Of a stretch of 29,392 bases of DNA, positions 7,368 through 13,814 are shown piece by piece. The stretch is from NCBI GenBank assembly GCA_964597265.1, contig CAZQWJ010000011.1:1-29392 (forward strand). Direction: 5' to 3'. Numbering within the stretch: the stretch's first letter is position 1; the number at the start of each line of letters is the position of its first letter. Source of the DNA: CAZQWJ01 sp964597265. Its GTDB lineage: Bacteria > Patescibacteriota > 4484-211 > JAGQKX01. Both the position numbers and the translations under genes were made by a program. The notes under the pieces were generated by a model that saw nothing but the letters and a program-made list of their open reading frames with translations, had not been told where the DNA came from and made no database searches.

Positions 7368-8351
7368 GTAGTTCTCAGCTACACCTCGAACGGTAAGAGA
7401 CCTTTCGAAACGTGAACCAGTCATCCTGAGCGCAACGAAGTAAAGCCTGCCTCTGCTTACGCAGACAGGTACGCAGGCAGGGGATCCAGGGTGTGAATCA
7501 GTCATTCCGAGCTTGTCGAGGAATCTCGTCTGGAACATGAGATCTCTCCACAAGGTCGAGATGACGAATAGAGTGGCTCGAGATGACGGCGGGTCGAGAT
7601 GACGAACCCTGATTGGTCGTCATTCCAGCGAGCTACGTTAAGCATGCGAAGTGAGAAGTTCGTTCTTACGAGAGTAGTTCTCGGCTACACCTCGAACAGT
7701 AAGAGACCTTTCGAAACGTGAACCAGTCATCCTGAGCGCAACGAAGTAAAGCCTGCCTCTGCTTACGCAGACAGGTACGCAGGCAGGGGATCCAGGGTGT
7801 GAATCAGTCATTCCGAGCNNNNNNNNNNNNNNNNNNNNNNNNNNNNNNNNNNNNNNNNNNNNNNNNNNNNNNNNNNNNNNNNNNNNNNNNNNNNNNNNNN
7901 NNNNNNNNNNNNNNNNNNCGAGAGTAGTTCTCGGCTACACCTCGAACAGTAAGAGACCTTTCGAAACGTGAACTAGTCATCCTGAGCGCAACGAAGTGAA
8001 GCCTGCCTCTGCCTACGCAGACAGGTACGCAGGCAGGGGATCCAGGGTGTGAATCAGTCATTCCGAGCTTGTCGAGGAATCTCGTCTGGAACATGAGATC
8101 TCTCCACAAGGTCGAGATGACGAATAGAGTGGCTCGAGATGACGGCGGGTCGAGATGACGAACCCTGATTGGTCGTCATTCCAGCGAGCTACGTTAAGCA
8201 TGCGAAGTGAGAAGTTCGTTCTTACGAGAGTAGTTCTCGGCTACACCTCGAACAGTAAGAGACCTTTCGAAACGTGAACTAGTCATCCTGAGCGCAACGA
8301 AGTGAAGCCTGCCTCTGCCTACGCAGACAGGTACGCAGGCAGGGGATCCAG
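7368..8351. repeat. Tandem array of a 306-bp unit made of palindromic elements
   Basis: The unit starts at the GTAGTTCTC words at 7368, 7674, 7924 and 8230. Intact steps (7368 to 7674, and 7924 to 8230) are exactly 306 bp, and the fourth copy stops at 8351 after 122 bp. Each unit contains a GTCATCCTGAGCGCAACG element with a nested CCTGCC...GGCAGG palindrome, a GTCATTCCGAGC element, several GATGACG tails, and a unit end TTCGTTCTTACGAGA. Copies 1-2 share variants (GTGAACCAG, GCTTACG) that differ from those of copies 3-4 (GTGAACTAG, GCCTACG). Copy 2 is broken by an assembly gap; by alignment to copy 1 about 156 bp should be there. No protein-coding gene is supported in this kilobase. Confidence 0.95.
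7819..7918. other. Assembly gap (100 N) inside the 306-bp array
   Basis: Exactly 100 Ns within copy 2. The flanks align to positions 7512 and 7669 of copy 1, so the true gap is about 156 bp, or that plus whole 306-bp units. The array copy number is therefore unknown. Confidence 0.97.
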
Positions 8352-8357
8352 TCCTCT

Positions 8358-8423
8358 GTCATTCTGAACTTGATTCAGAATCTATACTGATACTATCTGG
8401 ATGCCAGCGGGAGCTGGCATGAC
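8358..8423. repeat. Second REP-like family: two adjacent hairpins
   Basis: ATTCTGAA/TTCAGAAT and ATGCCAGC/GCTGGCAT form two hairpins, bounded by GTCATTCTGAAC and GGCATGAC. The family differs from the tandem array it adjoins but shares the GTCATTC...ATGAC frame. It may also end transcripts from the 8449 gene, though no T-run follows. Confidence 0.75.
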
Positions 8424-8448
8424 AAAAAATCAGTGAGAAGTTTAGTAG

Positions 8449-9075
8449 TTATGAGTGGCGCAACTTTTTTGCTATATATCGCAGGAAGAGGCCCACGGTG
8501 ATAAGGCACATTGCTGCCACGAGAAAAATTGATGAATACCCTACTCCCTGGATACCTGTTTCGGGCAGATTGAACGCGCCCAAGACCCTGCTGATACTTT
8601 CTGCGAGCACGGAAGGCTCTGCTTGAGTCGTTGTTGCAGTGATGGTGAAGTCAAGATCAAAGACTACAATGGCTTGTTGATACTCGTTACCAACGTCTTG
8701 CATGCTCGCAGTGACGGTGTACGCCGTGGAACTGTGTGCAGGTATAGATCCGAGCGCTATGGACTGGCCTTTGAGTGATTCCAAAGGCACTTGGCTGATA
8801 ATTATTTTGCCTGTATTTTCGTTGGTTATAGAGATGAGCATCACTCCTCCGAGGTTGGGAGTGTTTGGGTCTATGAATGTGGAATCTTTTACATGGAAGG
8901 TGAAGTCAAGTGCTGTGTCTTGACTGTTTGTAACGGTCAACGTTCGATGGAATGAGTCTAGTGGCTTAATGTTGGTTTCGTGGAACAAAGCAGTATTGTC
9001 GGATGCAACGACACAATCATTTGCGGTACAGGTTACGGTGAGGCCTGCAGCCTCTGGGTAAGTAGTATATGTCAA
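8449..9075 (-). pseudogene. LPETG-anchored camelysin-like surface protein lacking its signal peptide (5'-truncated)
   Basis: The frame encodes about 208 residues: an Ig-like or camelysin-like beta domain (LTVTCTANDCVVASDNTALF, TLTVTNSQDTALDFTF, VGNEYQQAIVVFDLDFT), then LPETG (170-174), a hydrophobic segment (180-199) and a basic tail RYIAKKLRHS. That C-terminus is a textbook sortase sorting signal. No signal peptide precedes it. The only possible start is TTG at 9075; an in-frame TAG lies about 24 bases further up; and a terminator-like hairpin (9085-9123) plus the sipW gene fill the space. A sortase substrate that cannot be exported makes sense only as a truncated remnant or a misassembly. 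I therefore mark it as a probable pseudogene, although the rest of the frame is intact. No sortase gene is in the window. Confidence 0.62.
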
Positions 9076-9084
9076 TTGGTTTAT

Positions 9085-9123
9085 AAAGGAGTGTCCTTTC
9101 TACTCTGGAAAGGACACTCCTTT
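9085..9123 (-). terminator. Bidirectional hairpin overlapping the sipW stop codon
   Basis: Two perfectly complementary 15-nt arms (9085-9099 and 9109-9123) flank a 9-nt loop. Each arm is itself AAAGGA-N3-TCCTTT, so it can also fold alone, giving a nested or cruciform structure. The first arm's distal end overlaps the TAA of the signal peptidase gene (9122-9124). T-runs are only three long on either side, so it is a terminator candidate or an mRNA-end stabiliser. Confidence 0.7.
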
Positions 9124-9643
9124 ACGTCTTCTTCGTGCGTAACTCTCGAACTGCTGTAGAGATATTCTTTAACTCATACCCGATAATCACCAGTGCCGGC
9201 ACAATCACGATCAAAATAAACCCCGGGATGGTTCGAGAAAACGCTGATACATAGCCGATATACGGAATTCGTAGTACTGTTTTGCCCAAAATATTTTCAT
9301 ACATAACCGGATTGGTATCGAGATCTTCGTTCGCATCGCCTTTTGTTTGATAAATATGAGTTTCATTAGCGTATGCCTTGTCCACGATACGGTGGGTTAC
9401 GGTTATGTCGCGATCTGTGTCCCAAAACGTGATGACGTCGCCTGGTTTGTATGTAGACGCTGGTATGGTAAATATGAGGTCGCCGGTTGCTATAGCAGGA
9501 TGCATAGAGTCGGACTGAACGATGTACAAACCTGGTAGTCTGCCAGTATCTCGTTGATAAGACAGTACGAGTAATACAAGATTACATACAATCAGTACGA
9601 GCGATAGTTTGATAAGTTTTGGTATGAGTAAAGTTGGTTTCAT
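9122..9643 (-). CDS. sipW: SipW/ER-type signal peptidase I
   Basis: A 173-residue membrane protease that cleaves signal peptides of exported proteins; SipW types process TasA/camelysin proteins. N-terminal helix about 10-28; box B QSDSMHPAI with nucleophile Ser46; VITFWD (70-75); the general base is His84 in TVTHRIV, as in SipW and eukaryotic/archaeal peptidases, not the Lys of LepB; TKGDANEDLD (100-109) is the conserved Gly-Asp box. A second helix lies at about 139-157, before a basic tail. The ATG at 9643 lies 41 bp after the camelysin stop, with a terminator-like hairpin between them; no clear Shine-Dalgarno. Its likely client is the camelysin directly upstream. Confidence 0.93.
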   Translation of the reverse strand: MKPTLLIPKLIKLSLVLIVCNLVLLVLSYQRDTGRLPGLYIVQSDSMHPAIATGDLIFTIPASTYKPGDVITFWDTDRDITVTHRIVDKAYANETHIYQTKGDANEDLDTNPVMYENILGKTVLRIPYIGYVSAFSRTIPGFILIVIVPALVIIGYELKNISTAVRELRTKKT

Positions 9644-9651
9644 TGTTACAC

Positions 9652-9677
9652 AAAAAGAGAGGTGGGCAGTGCCTCTC
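9652..9677 (-). terminator. Attenuator-like terminator between camelysin 1 and sipW
   Basis: On the minus strand GAGAGG pairs with CCTCTC around a 9-nt loop and is followed by five Ts. The stem is short (6 bp), so termination is probably partial, which would give more camelysin than peptidase. Confidence 0.7.
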
Positions 9678-9683
9678 GGTATC

Positions 9684-10298
9684 TTATTGGGCAGTGGTCT
9701 GACCTAACTCAAAGGTCATATCCAGCGTTACGCTGTCACTTTGAGCGAGGTTGTCGTTTGGTGTTGACCACCAGTCAAAAAGAGCAACGATGTTAAAGTC
9801 TGCTCCTGCATTGAGCGGTTCATTAAGATCAATGCTCGTTGTTAGCTCTGACAATTTGCCGTCAAAGAAGACATTGTCTCCTGTTGAGATTGAGCCGTCT
9901 TTTCCGTAGTCAACAAACAGACGCAAGTTCAACACGTCTTGTAGTTCACCTTGGCCTACGCCTGGGTTGTCACAAGTGTTGTCACCTGCTTGAATCTCCG
10001 GTTCCACACAGCCGTTCTCGAACGAGGTTACAACGATATTTTCGATATCAAGGAACCCGTTGATAGAGCCAACGTTCTCAAGATTGTAAGAATTCTTTGG
10101 TTGGTTGCCTGGGCGTAAATTCCCAAGGGTGAATTTGACGACGTTTTCATCGCCACCGTCAAGTTTGAGATCCAACGTACCTGCGGTGAATGTGTTTCCT
10201 GTGCTGGTTTCTGTGTCAAAGAAGTTGGCGATGGTTGCGCCACTGACAACAGTTATCACGAGTGCTATAGTAAACACACTAGCGAGTATTTTCTTCAT
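9684..10298 (-). CDS. Camelysin/TasA-like exported structural protein 1
   Basis: A 204-residue secreted protein of the camelysin/TasA (M73/SipW-dependent) family, members of which build biofilm fibres or surface layers. The signal peptide is MKK plus hydrophobic residues 4-19, followed by the family hallmark SGATIANFFDTETSTGNTFTAGTLDLKLDG (in parts at 19-48), where SipW enzymes cut. The mature part is acidic and beta-rich (LRPGNQPKNSYNLENVG, WWSTPNDNLAQSDSVTLDMTFE) with two cysteines (97, 109). I start at the ATG at 10298, which has GGGGGTGAT just upstream; the longer frame would add 34 residues without sense. It has its own promoter (TTGACA-N17-TACTAT) and an 84-nt leader, and is followed by an attenuator and sipW. 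No catalytic residues are evident, so I read it as structural, not as a protease. Confidence 0.9.
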   Translation of the reverse strand: MKKILASVFTIALVITVVSGATIANFFDTETSTGNTFTAGTLDLKLDGGDENVVKFTLGNLRPGNQPKNSYNLENVGSINGFLDIENIVVTSFENGCVEPEIQAGDNTCDNPGVGQGELQDVLNLRLFVDYGKDGSISTGDNVFFDGKLSELTTSIDLNEPLNAGADFNIVALFDWWSTPNDNLAQSDSVTLDMTFELGQTTAQ

Positions 10299-10388
10299 TT
10301 TTTTATCACCCCCTTTGTTGAGGTCAAAAAATGAGATGAGTATCGCATATTGTGGTGTCTTAGGGCAGATCGGACTGTAGTGAGTCTT

Positions 10389-10417
10389 ATAGTAGTACAC
10401 AAAGACTATATTGTCAA
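10389..10417 (-). promoter_or_regulatory. Sigma70-type promoter of camelysin 1
   Basis: A perfect -35 TTGACA (10412-10417), 17-bp spacer and -10 TACTAT (10389-10394) predict a start near 10382 and an 84-nt leader ending in a strong Shine-Dalgarno. The form matches the promoter of camelysin 2. Confidence 0.72.
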
Positions 10418-10501
10418 GAACATACTATTAATTTGGATTAGTATAGAAGGATGTATCACGATGAGAGTACAAACAGCCTATACCATACGCTATATTGCGT
10501 G

Positions 10502-10530
10502 TTGACTCACTGCATCATGACAATTACTAT
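10502..10530 (+). promoter_or_regulatory. Sigma70-type promoter of camelysin 2
   Basis: The -35 TTGACT (10502-10507), 17-bp spacer and -10 TACTAT (10525-10530) predict a start near 10537 and an 87-nt leader. The leader holds AATGAAG/CTTCATT, a 7-bp hairpin, and ends in GGGAGGTGAG before the ATG. Confidence 0.68.
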
Positions 10531-10623
10531 CACGTTAAATGAAGCTGCCCAACCCCTTCATTACCACCGACCGTGAACTATTAACCATAGTATGCAAACT
10601 CTCTGACGGGAGGTGAGAAATTC

Positions 10624-11241
10624 ATGAATACCAAAAAATTACTCAGTGCTGCGGCGTCCATTATCACCGCAGGTGCCCTCATAGTTAGCGGCACGATGGC
10701 GTATTTCACGTCTACTGATAATTCTACCGGCAATACGCTTGGCGCTGGGACTTTGGCAATAGAATTACAGGACTTAGCTGGAGAACCCATCGATGGTCCA
10801 ATATTTGATGAGGAAGATTCAGACAATATGTTTCCGGGTGGGCCGTCCGTATTTGCCTGCGCCGCAGTAGCAAACGTTGGAACTTTAGGCTTTAATTGGT
10901 CTATCAAGGGTGTAGAAACAAGTACAACAACACCTAGCCTTTCTGGTGCATTGTGGGGAAAAACGTATGAGTGGGAAGGTGTTGGTGACCCTGTTTGTGA
11001 TGAGGAGGCTGAAGGATGGACTCTGATTGGTGGTGATATATTTCCAAACGGGTTACCAATTGCACCACTTTTAGATGTGGAAGGTCCGCAAGGCTTACTT
11101 GCAGCAGCCAACAAAAAGTACTACATGTGGGAATACTACCTGCCTTCAAACGTAGGAAATGAGTACCAGGGCGCGAGCACCACACTCACATTCGAAGTGA
11201 AAGCCTATCAGACAAATGATCCTGCGTACGATGCGTTATAG
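10624..11241 (+). CDS. Camelysin/TasA-like exported structural protein 2
   Basis: A 205-residue secreted protein of the same family as the 9684 gene. The signal peptide is MNTKK plus hydrophobic residues 6-24; GTMAYFTSTDNSTGNTLGAGTLAIEL (in parts at 23-48) is the SipW cleavage and N-terminal strand signature. The mature domain is very acidic (EPIDGPIFDEEDSDNMFPGG) and ends with VGNEYQGASTTLTFEVKAYQT, the usual last strands with the GNEYQGA motif. It has two cysteines (79, 125). The ATG is set by the Shine-Dalgarno GGGAGGTGAG. It diverges from camelysin 1 and leads an operon with a second SipW enzyme and the LTD protein. Function is inferred from family and context. Confidence 0.9.
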   Translation: MNTKKLLSAAASIITAGALIVSGTMAYFTSTDNSTGNTLGAGTLAIELQDLAGEPIDGPIFDEEDSDNMFPGGPSVFACAAVANVGTLGFNWSIKGVETSTTTPSLSGALWGKTYEWEGVGDPVCDEEAEGWTLIGGDIFPNGLPIAPLLDVEGPQGLLAAANKKYYMWEYYLPSNVGNEYQGASTTLTFEVKAYQTNDPAYDAL

Positions 11242-11256
11242 TTTGTCCTGATGTGT

Positions 11257-11300
11257 CTTTGTCGGGGTGCGGGAGGGACTCTGCCTCACGCATCCAACCA
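11257..11300 (+). other. GC-rich hairpin between camelysin 2 and its signal peptidase
   Basis: GGGTGCGGGAGG pairs with CCTCACGCATCC (11 of 12 positions, one a G-T wobble) around GACTCTG. No T-run follows, so it is not a standard terminator. It holds the same place as the attenuator at 9652-9677 and may set the camelysin-to-peptidase ratio by pausing or RNA stability. Confidence 0.6.
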
Positions 11301-11306
11301 AAGACT

Positions 11307-11816
11307 ATGAACATCACAACACTTGTCCGCATCGGTTTATATATCGGGGTGTTATGCGTGGTAGTAGGCGCAGGAGCGTTAGGATTGCGCTATCTGCAGG
11401 GTGATCTCAAATTTTTTGTCGTGGAGAGTGGCAGTATGCAACCTACCCTTGCGGTAGGGTCTGTGATTTTTACCGTGCCTACAAGATCAATCAACGTGGG
11501 TGATATGATTACGTATCACACTGCGCAAGGCACGGTTGTGACCCACCGTGTGGCTGAGGTTTTGGAACAGGAAGGTCAAACCATGTACGTTACCAAGGGC
11601 GACGCCAACAAAGAAGAAGACGACGCGCTGGTCGCTCCATCTATGCTTATTGGTAAGGTGTCGCTGGCCGTGCCGGAGATTGGCAAAGTGCTTGCATTCA
11701 GCAAAACGCTTCCCGGGTATATCCTGTTTGTGATTGTGCCCGGGTTGTATCTGTTGGTACAGGGAGCTTTGAATTTGAAACAGGCTTTTTCGCCGGTAAA
11801 GGTAAAGACTGCATAA
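11307..11816 (+). CDS. sipW: SipW/ER-type signal peptidase I (second copy)
   Basis: A 169-residue paralogue of the 9122 gene. Helix about 8-28; ESGSMQPTL with nucleophile Ser43; GDMITYHT (65-72); VVTHRV with the general base His80 in place of the LepB Lys; TKGDANKEEDD (96-106); a C-terminal helix at about 136-156 and a basic tail. I use the ATG at 11307, 18 codons into the open frame, because the transmembrane helix begins there and the upstream codons are the hairpin. No Shine-Dalgarno is obvious. It lies between camelysin 2 and the LTD protein (6 bp to the next ATG), so both are its probable clients. Confidence 0.93.
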   Translation: MNITTLVRIGLYIGVLCVVVGAGALGLRYLQGDLKFFVVESGSMQPTLAVGSVIFTVPTRSINVGDMITYHTAQGTVVTHRVAEVLEQEGQTMYVTKGDANKEEDDALVAPSMLIGKVSLAVPEIGKVLAFSKTLPGYILFVIVPGLYLLVQGALNLKQAFSPVKVKTA

Positions 11817-11822
11817 CATAAT

Positions 11823-13130
11823 ATGAACAAACTGCCCATCATAGCCAAACCATTCATTGTCGGTCTTATGCTCGCGGGTGTCGTCCTGTTAGGTAATGAT
11901 TTTTTGAAAGGAGACCTGCTCTCTACAGTCCGAGCGTTTGGCGATTTGAGTGTGCAGTTTGGGATTCCTGCAGAGGAGCCGCTATTCAATTTTGATAATC
12001 TCGCACCCGGGGATGTGGTAGTTAAAGATGTACAAGTTACCAATAACGGCGCACTTCCGCATTTTATTTCGACCAAAGGGGTACGCACTGGCCCTCCAGA
12101 GGAGGGTCCGTTGATCGAAACCGTGCTCCACCTTAGTGTTTTTGAAAATGCCGACGTGGTGTTCGAGGGAACGCTGGAAGAATTTTTTGACCAGAGTCAG
12201 GAAGACGACGGCGTGCCATTATCCATACTCAATCCATCAGACACGACGACATATACCTTTCAGATAGTCTTCCCTACGACCGCAGGCAATGAGTTTCAAA
12301 ACAAAACCGTGGTCTTTGACCTTATCTTTGGCACGCTGACAGCTACCAAAGGCATGATTATCAACGAAGTGTATTACAATGTGGCCAATAACAAAGGTTA
12401 CGACAGTCCCAAAGACCGAGGAATTGACGGAATCGGTGGCAATTCAATCTCAGTCATTATCAGTGACAATGGTGCAGGGTCAGTCAATACGGTCAATGTT
12501 TCGCTCAAAGACATCTGCCAGATAACCCAGGGCAACAATGTGAACATCACTAACGTTATTAATCAGACCGGTAACACCGGCGGTAATACCGTAGTCAACA
12601 ACACAGGTTCTACGTTTATACAAACTGGTTTCATAAGCCAATTCTTTAGTCTGTTCAATTTTGGCGGAGTGAATGTGGCATCATGTGGTAGAAAACTGGA
12701 CCAAAACCACGAATGGATTGAGCTATACAATCCGACTGATGAGCGGATTTCGCTCAAAGATTGGACGCTGACCGATAACTCCGGCGTATCTGTCACGTTT
12801 AAGAATAAACGGATTGACCCGGGCGAGTTTGTAGTGATTACCAGGGACTCTGATACGTGGAAACTCTGGAATGTACATAAGGACGCGGTGAAGATCAACC
12901 TTGGTGTGCAGATTGGCGATGGTCTGGATAATGATGGTGACCACCTGATCTTGCGCGATGCAGAGGGGAATATGGTTGACTTTGTCGCGTGGGGTGATGA
13001 TACGGCGATTTGGAATCCTGCGGTGCCGCTGGTTTCTGTAGGCGCGTCAATGGAGAGGATTACTGCAGGTTTTGATACCGACTCCCCTACTGATTGGGAC
13101 GAGCAGTTGCCACCAAGCCCAGGAATGTAA
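11823..13130 (+). CDS. Exported protein: camelysin-like domain plus lamin-tail domain split by an Asn-rich insert
   Basis: A 435-residue protein with an N-terminal signal or anchor helix (about 9-24) and a camelysin-like beta domain (40-173: FGDLSVQFGIPAEEPLFNFDNLAPGDVV, VQVTNNGALPHF, TTAGNEFQNKTVVFDLIFG). The rest is a lamin-tail domain (LTD): strand 1 GMIINEVYYN (177-186) and, after about 110 inserted residues, HEWIELYNPTDERISLKDWTLTDNSG (296-321), FVVIT (336-340), LILRDAEGNMVDFVAWG (375-391), and SMERI with a truncated tail. In ordinary LTDs strand 1 leads almost at once into EWIELYNP, so 187-295 is an insertion. It is rich in Asn, Gly and Thr (NNVNITNVINQTGNTGGN) and may be a separate fibre-like module. 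The ATG is 6 bp after the sipW stop, without a Shine-Dalgarno, suggesting coupling. LTDs in bacterial surface proteins are thought to mediate binding; the role here is inferred. Confidence 0.85.
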   Translation: MNKLPIIAKPFIVGLMLAGVVLLGNDFLKGDLLSTVRAFGDLSVQFGIPAEEPLFNFDNLAPGDVVVKDVQVTNNGALPHFISTKGVRTGPPEEGPLIETVLHLSVFENADVVFEGTLEEFFDQSQEDDGVPLSILNPSDTTTYTFQIVFPTTAGNEFQNKTVVFDLIFGTLTATKGMIINEVYYNVANNKGYDSPKDRGIDGIGGNSISVIISDNGAGSVNTVNVSLKDICQITQGNNVNITNVINQTGNTGGNTVVNNTGSTFIQTGFISQFFSLFNFGGVNVASCGRKLDQNHEWIELYNPTDERISLKDWTLTDNSGVSVTFKNKRIDPGEFVVITRDSDTWKLWNVHKDAVKINLGVQIGDGLDNDGDHLILRDAEGNMVDFVAWGDDTAIWNPAVPLVSVGASMERITAGFDTDSPTDWDEQLPPSPGM

Positions 13131-13131
13131 A

Positions 13132-13285
13132 GCAGAGATCTCTCGGCAAGCTCGAGATGACGGAGAAAAAGTTCGGGGATGATGAATTGAGTGGTTCGGG
13201 ATGACGGAGAAAAAGGTTCAAGATGACGGTTCTGTCCCGTCATTCCGAGCGAAGCCTGCCTGCGCAGGCAGGTCGAGGAATCTCG
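13132..13285. repeat. REP-like cluster after the LTD gene
   Basis: Begins with AGAGATCTCTCGGCAAG and repeated GATGACGGAGAAAAA units, then a full GTCATTCCGAGC...TCGAGGAATCTCG element (13239-13285). In its loop the 4176 copy has TTG, but this copy has a 22-base insert (13251-13272) carrying CCTGCCTGCGCAGGCAGG, a perfect 18-bp palindrome. Confidence 0.88.
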
Positions 13286-13315
13286 TTATGGTACAAAGAA
13301 TGAAGGTCGAAAATA

Positions 13316-13603
13316 GTGACATCTGCCAAGTCTTTTTACGTTTACATAGTAACGAATACCAAAAATACTGTTTTATATATTGGGGTAACAAGTAACTTAC
13401 CTCAACGTATGTATCTGCATAAACAAAAGCTACTTGAGGGTTTTACCAAAAAGTATAACGTCACAAAGTTAATTTATTATGAAGTGTATTTGAAATCTCT
13501 AGATGCAATTAAGCGTGAAAAGCAGTTGAAAGGATGGAGCAGGAAGAAAAAAGAAGTTCTCATTACTCGTACGAACCCATATTGGAAAGAGTTAGGGGTA
13601 TAG
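13316..13603 (+). CDS. GIY-YIG nuclease-domain protein embedded in repeats
   Basis: A 95-residue single-domain member of the GIY-YIG superfamily (YhbQ/UvrC-N like). FYVYIVTNTKNTVLYIGVTSNLPQRMYLHK contains the two signature strands (YVYI and YIG) and the catalytic Arg in LPQRM; the metal-binding Glu lies in AIKREKQLKGW, and the C-terminus is basic (WSRKKKEVLI). The start is a GTG at 13316. REP-like repeats touch both ends: the stop is followed at once by AGATCTCTCGGCAGG. Small GIY-YIG ORFs of this kind have no assigned role; the location invites a link to the repeats, as a nuclease that cuts or spreads them, but that is a hypothesis. It is AT-richer than its neighbours. Confidence 0.85.
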   Translation: MTSAKSFYVYIVTNTKNTVLYIGVTSNLPQRMYLHKQKLLEGFTKKYNVTKLIYYEVYLKSLDAIKREKQLKGWSRKKKEVLITRTNPYWKELGV

Positions 13604-13812
13604 ATCTCTCGGCAGGCTCGAGATGACGAATTGAGNNNNNNNNNNNNNNNNNNNNNNNNNNNNNNNNNNNNNNNNNNNNNNNNNNNNNNNNNNNNNNNNN
13701 NNNNNNNNNNNNNNNNNNNNNNNNNNNNNNNNNNNCGAGATGACGAATTGAGAGGTTCGGGGTGACGGAGAAAAAGGTTCAAGATGACGGAGAAAAAAAA
13801 GCTCAAGATGAC
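13603..13812. repeat. REP-like cluster after the GIY-YIG ORF, with assembly gap
   Basis: AGATCTCTCGGCAGGC and CGAGATGACGAATTGAG, then the gap, then the same CGAGATGACGAATTGAG and three GATGACGGAGAAAAA-type units up to the tsaC stop. The words on both sides of the gap are nearly identical, so the gap is repeat-induced. The palindrome may also stop tsaC transcripts. Confidence 0.88.
13636..13735. other. Assembly gap (100 N) in repeats
   Basis: Exactly 100 Ns flanked by near-identical repeat words; true size unknown. Confidence 0.97.
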
Positions 13813-13814
13813 GA

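Noticed and set aside
7227..8109. Minus-strand frames in the repeats translating to similar peptides (around 7227-7553 and 7804-8109, also 3977-4447)
   Set aside because: The shared peptides come from the repeated DNA itself. They run through Ns, have no start signals and occur in every repeat cluster.
7368..8351. Possible CRISPR array
   Set aside because: The unit is 306 bp with continuous homology and no short repeat-spacer alternation; no cas genes are nearby.
10401..10623. Possible non-coding RNA or riboswitch in the camelysin spacer
   Set aside because: I see two promoters and leaders with a short hairpin, but no conserved riboswitch architecture.
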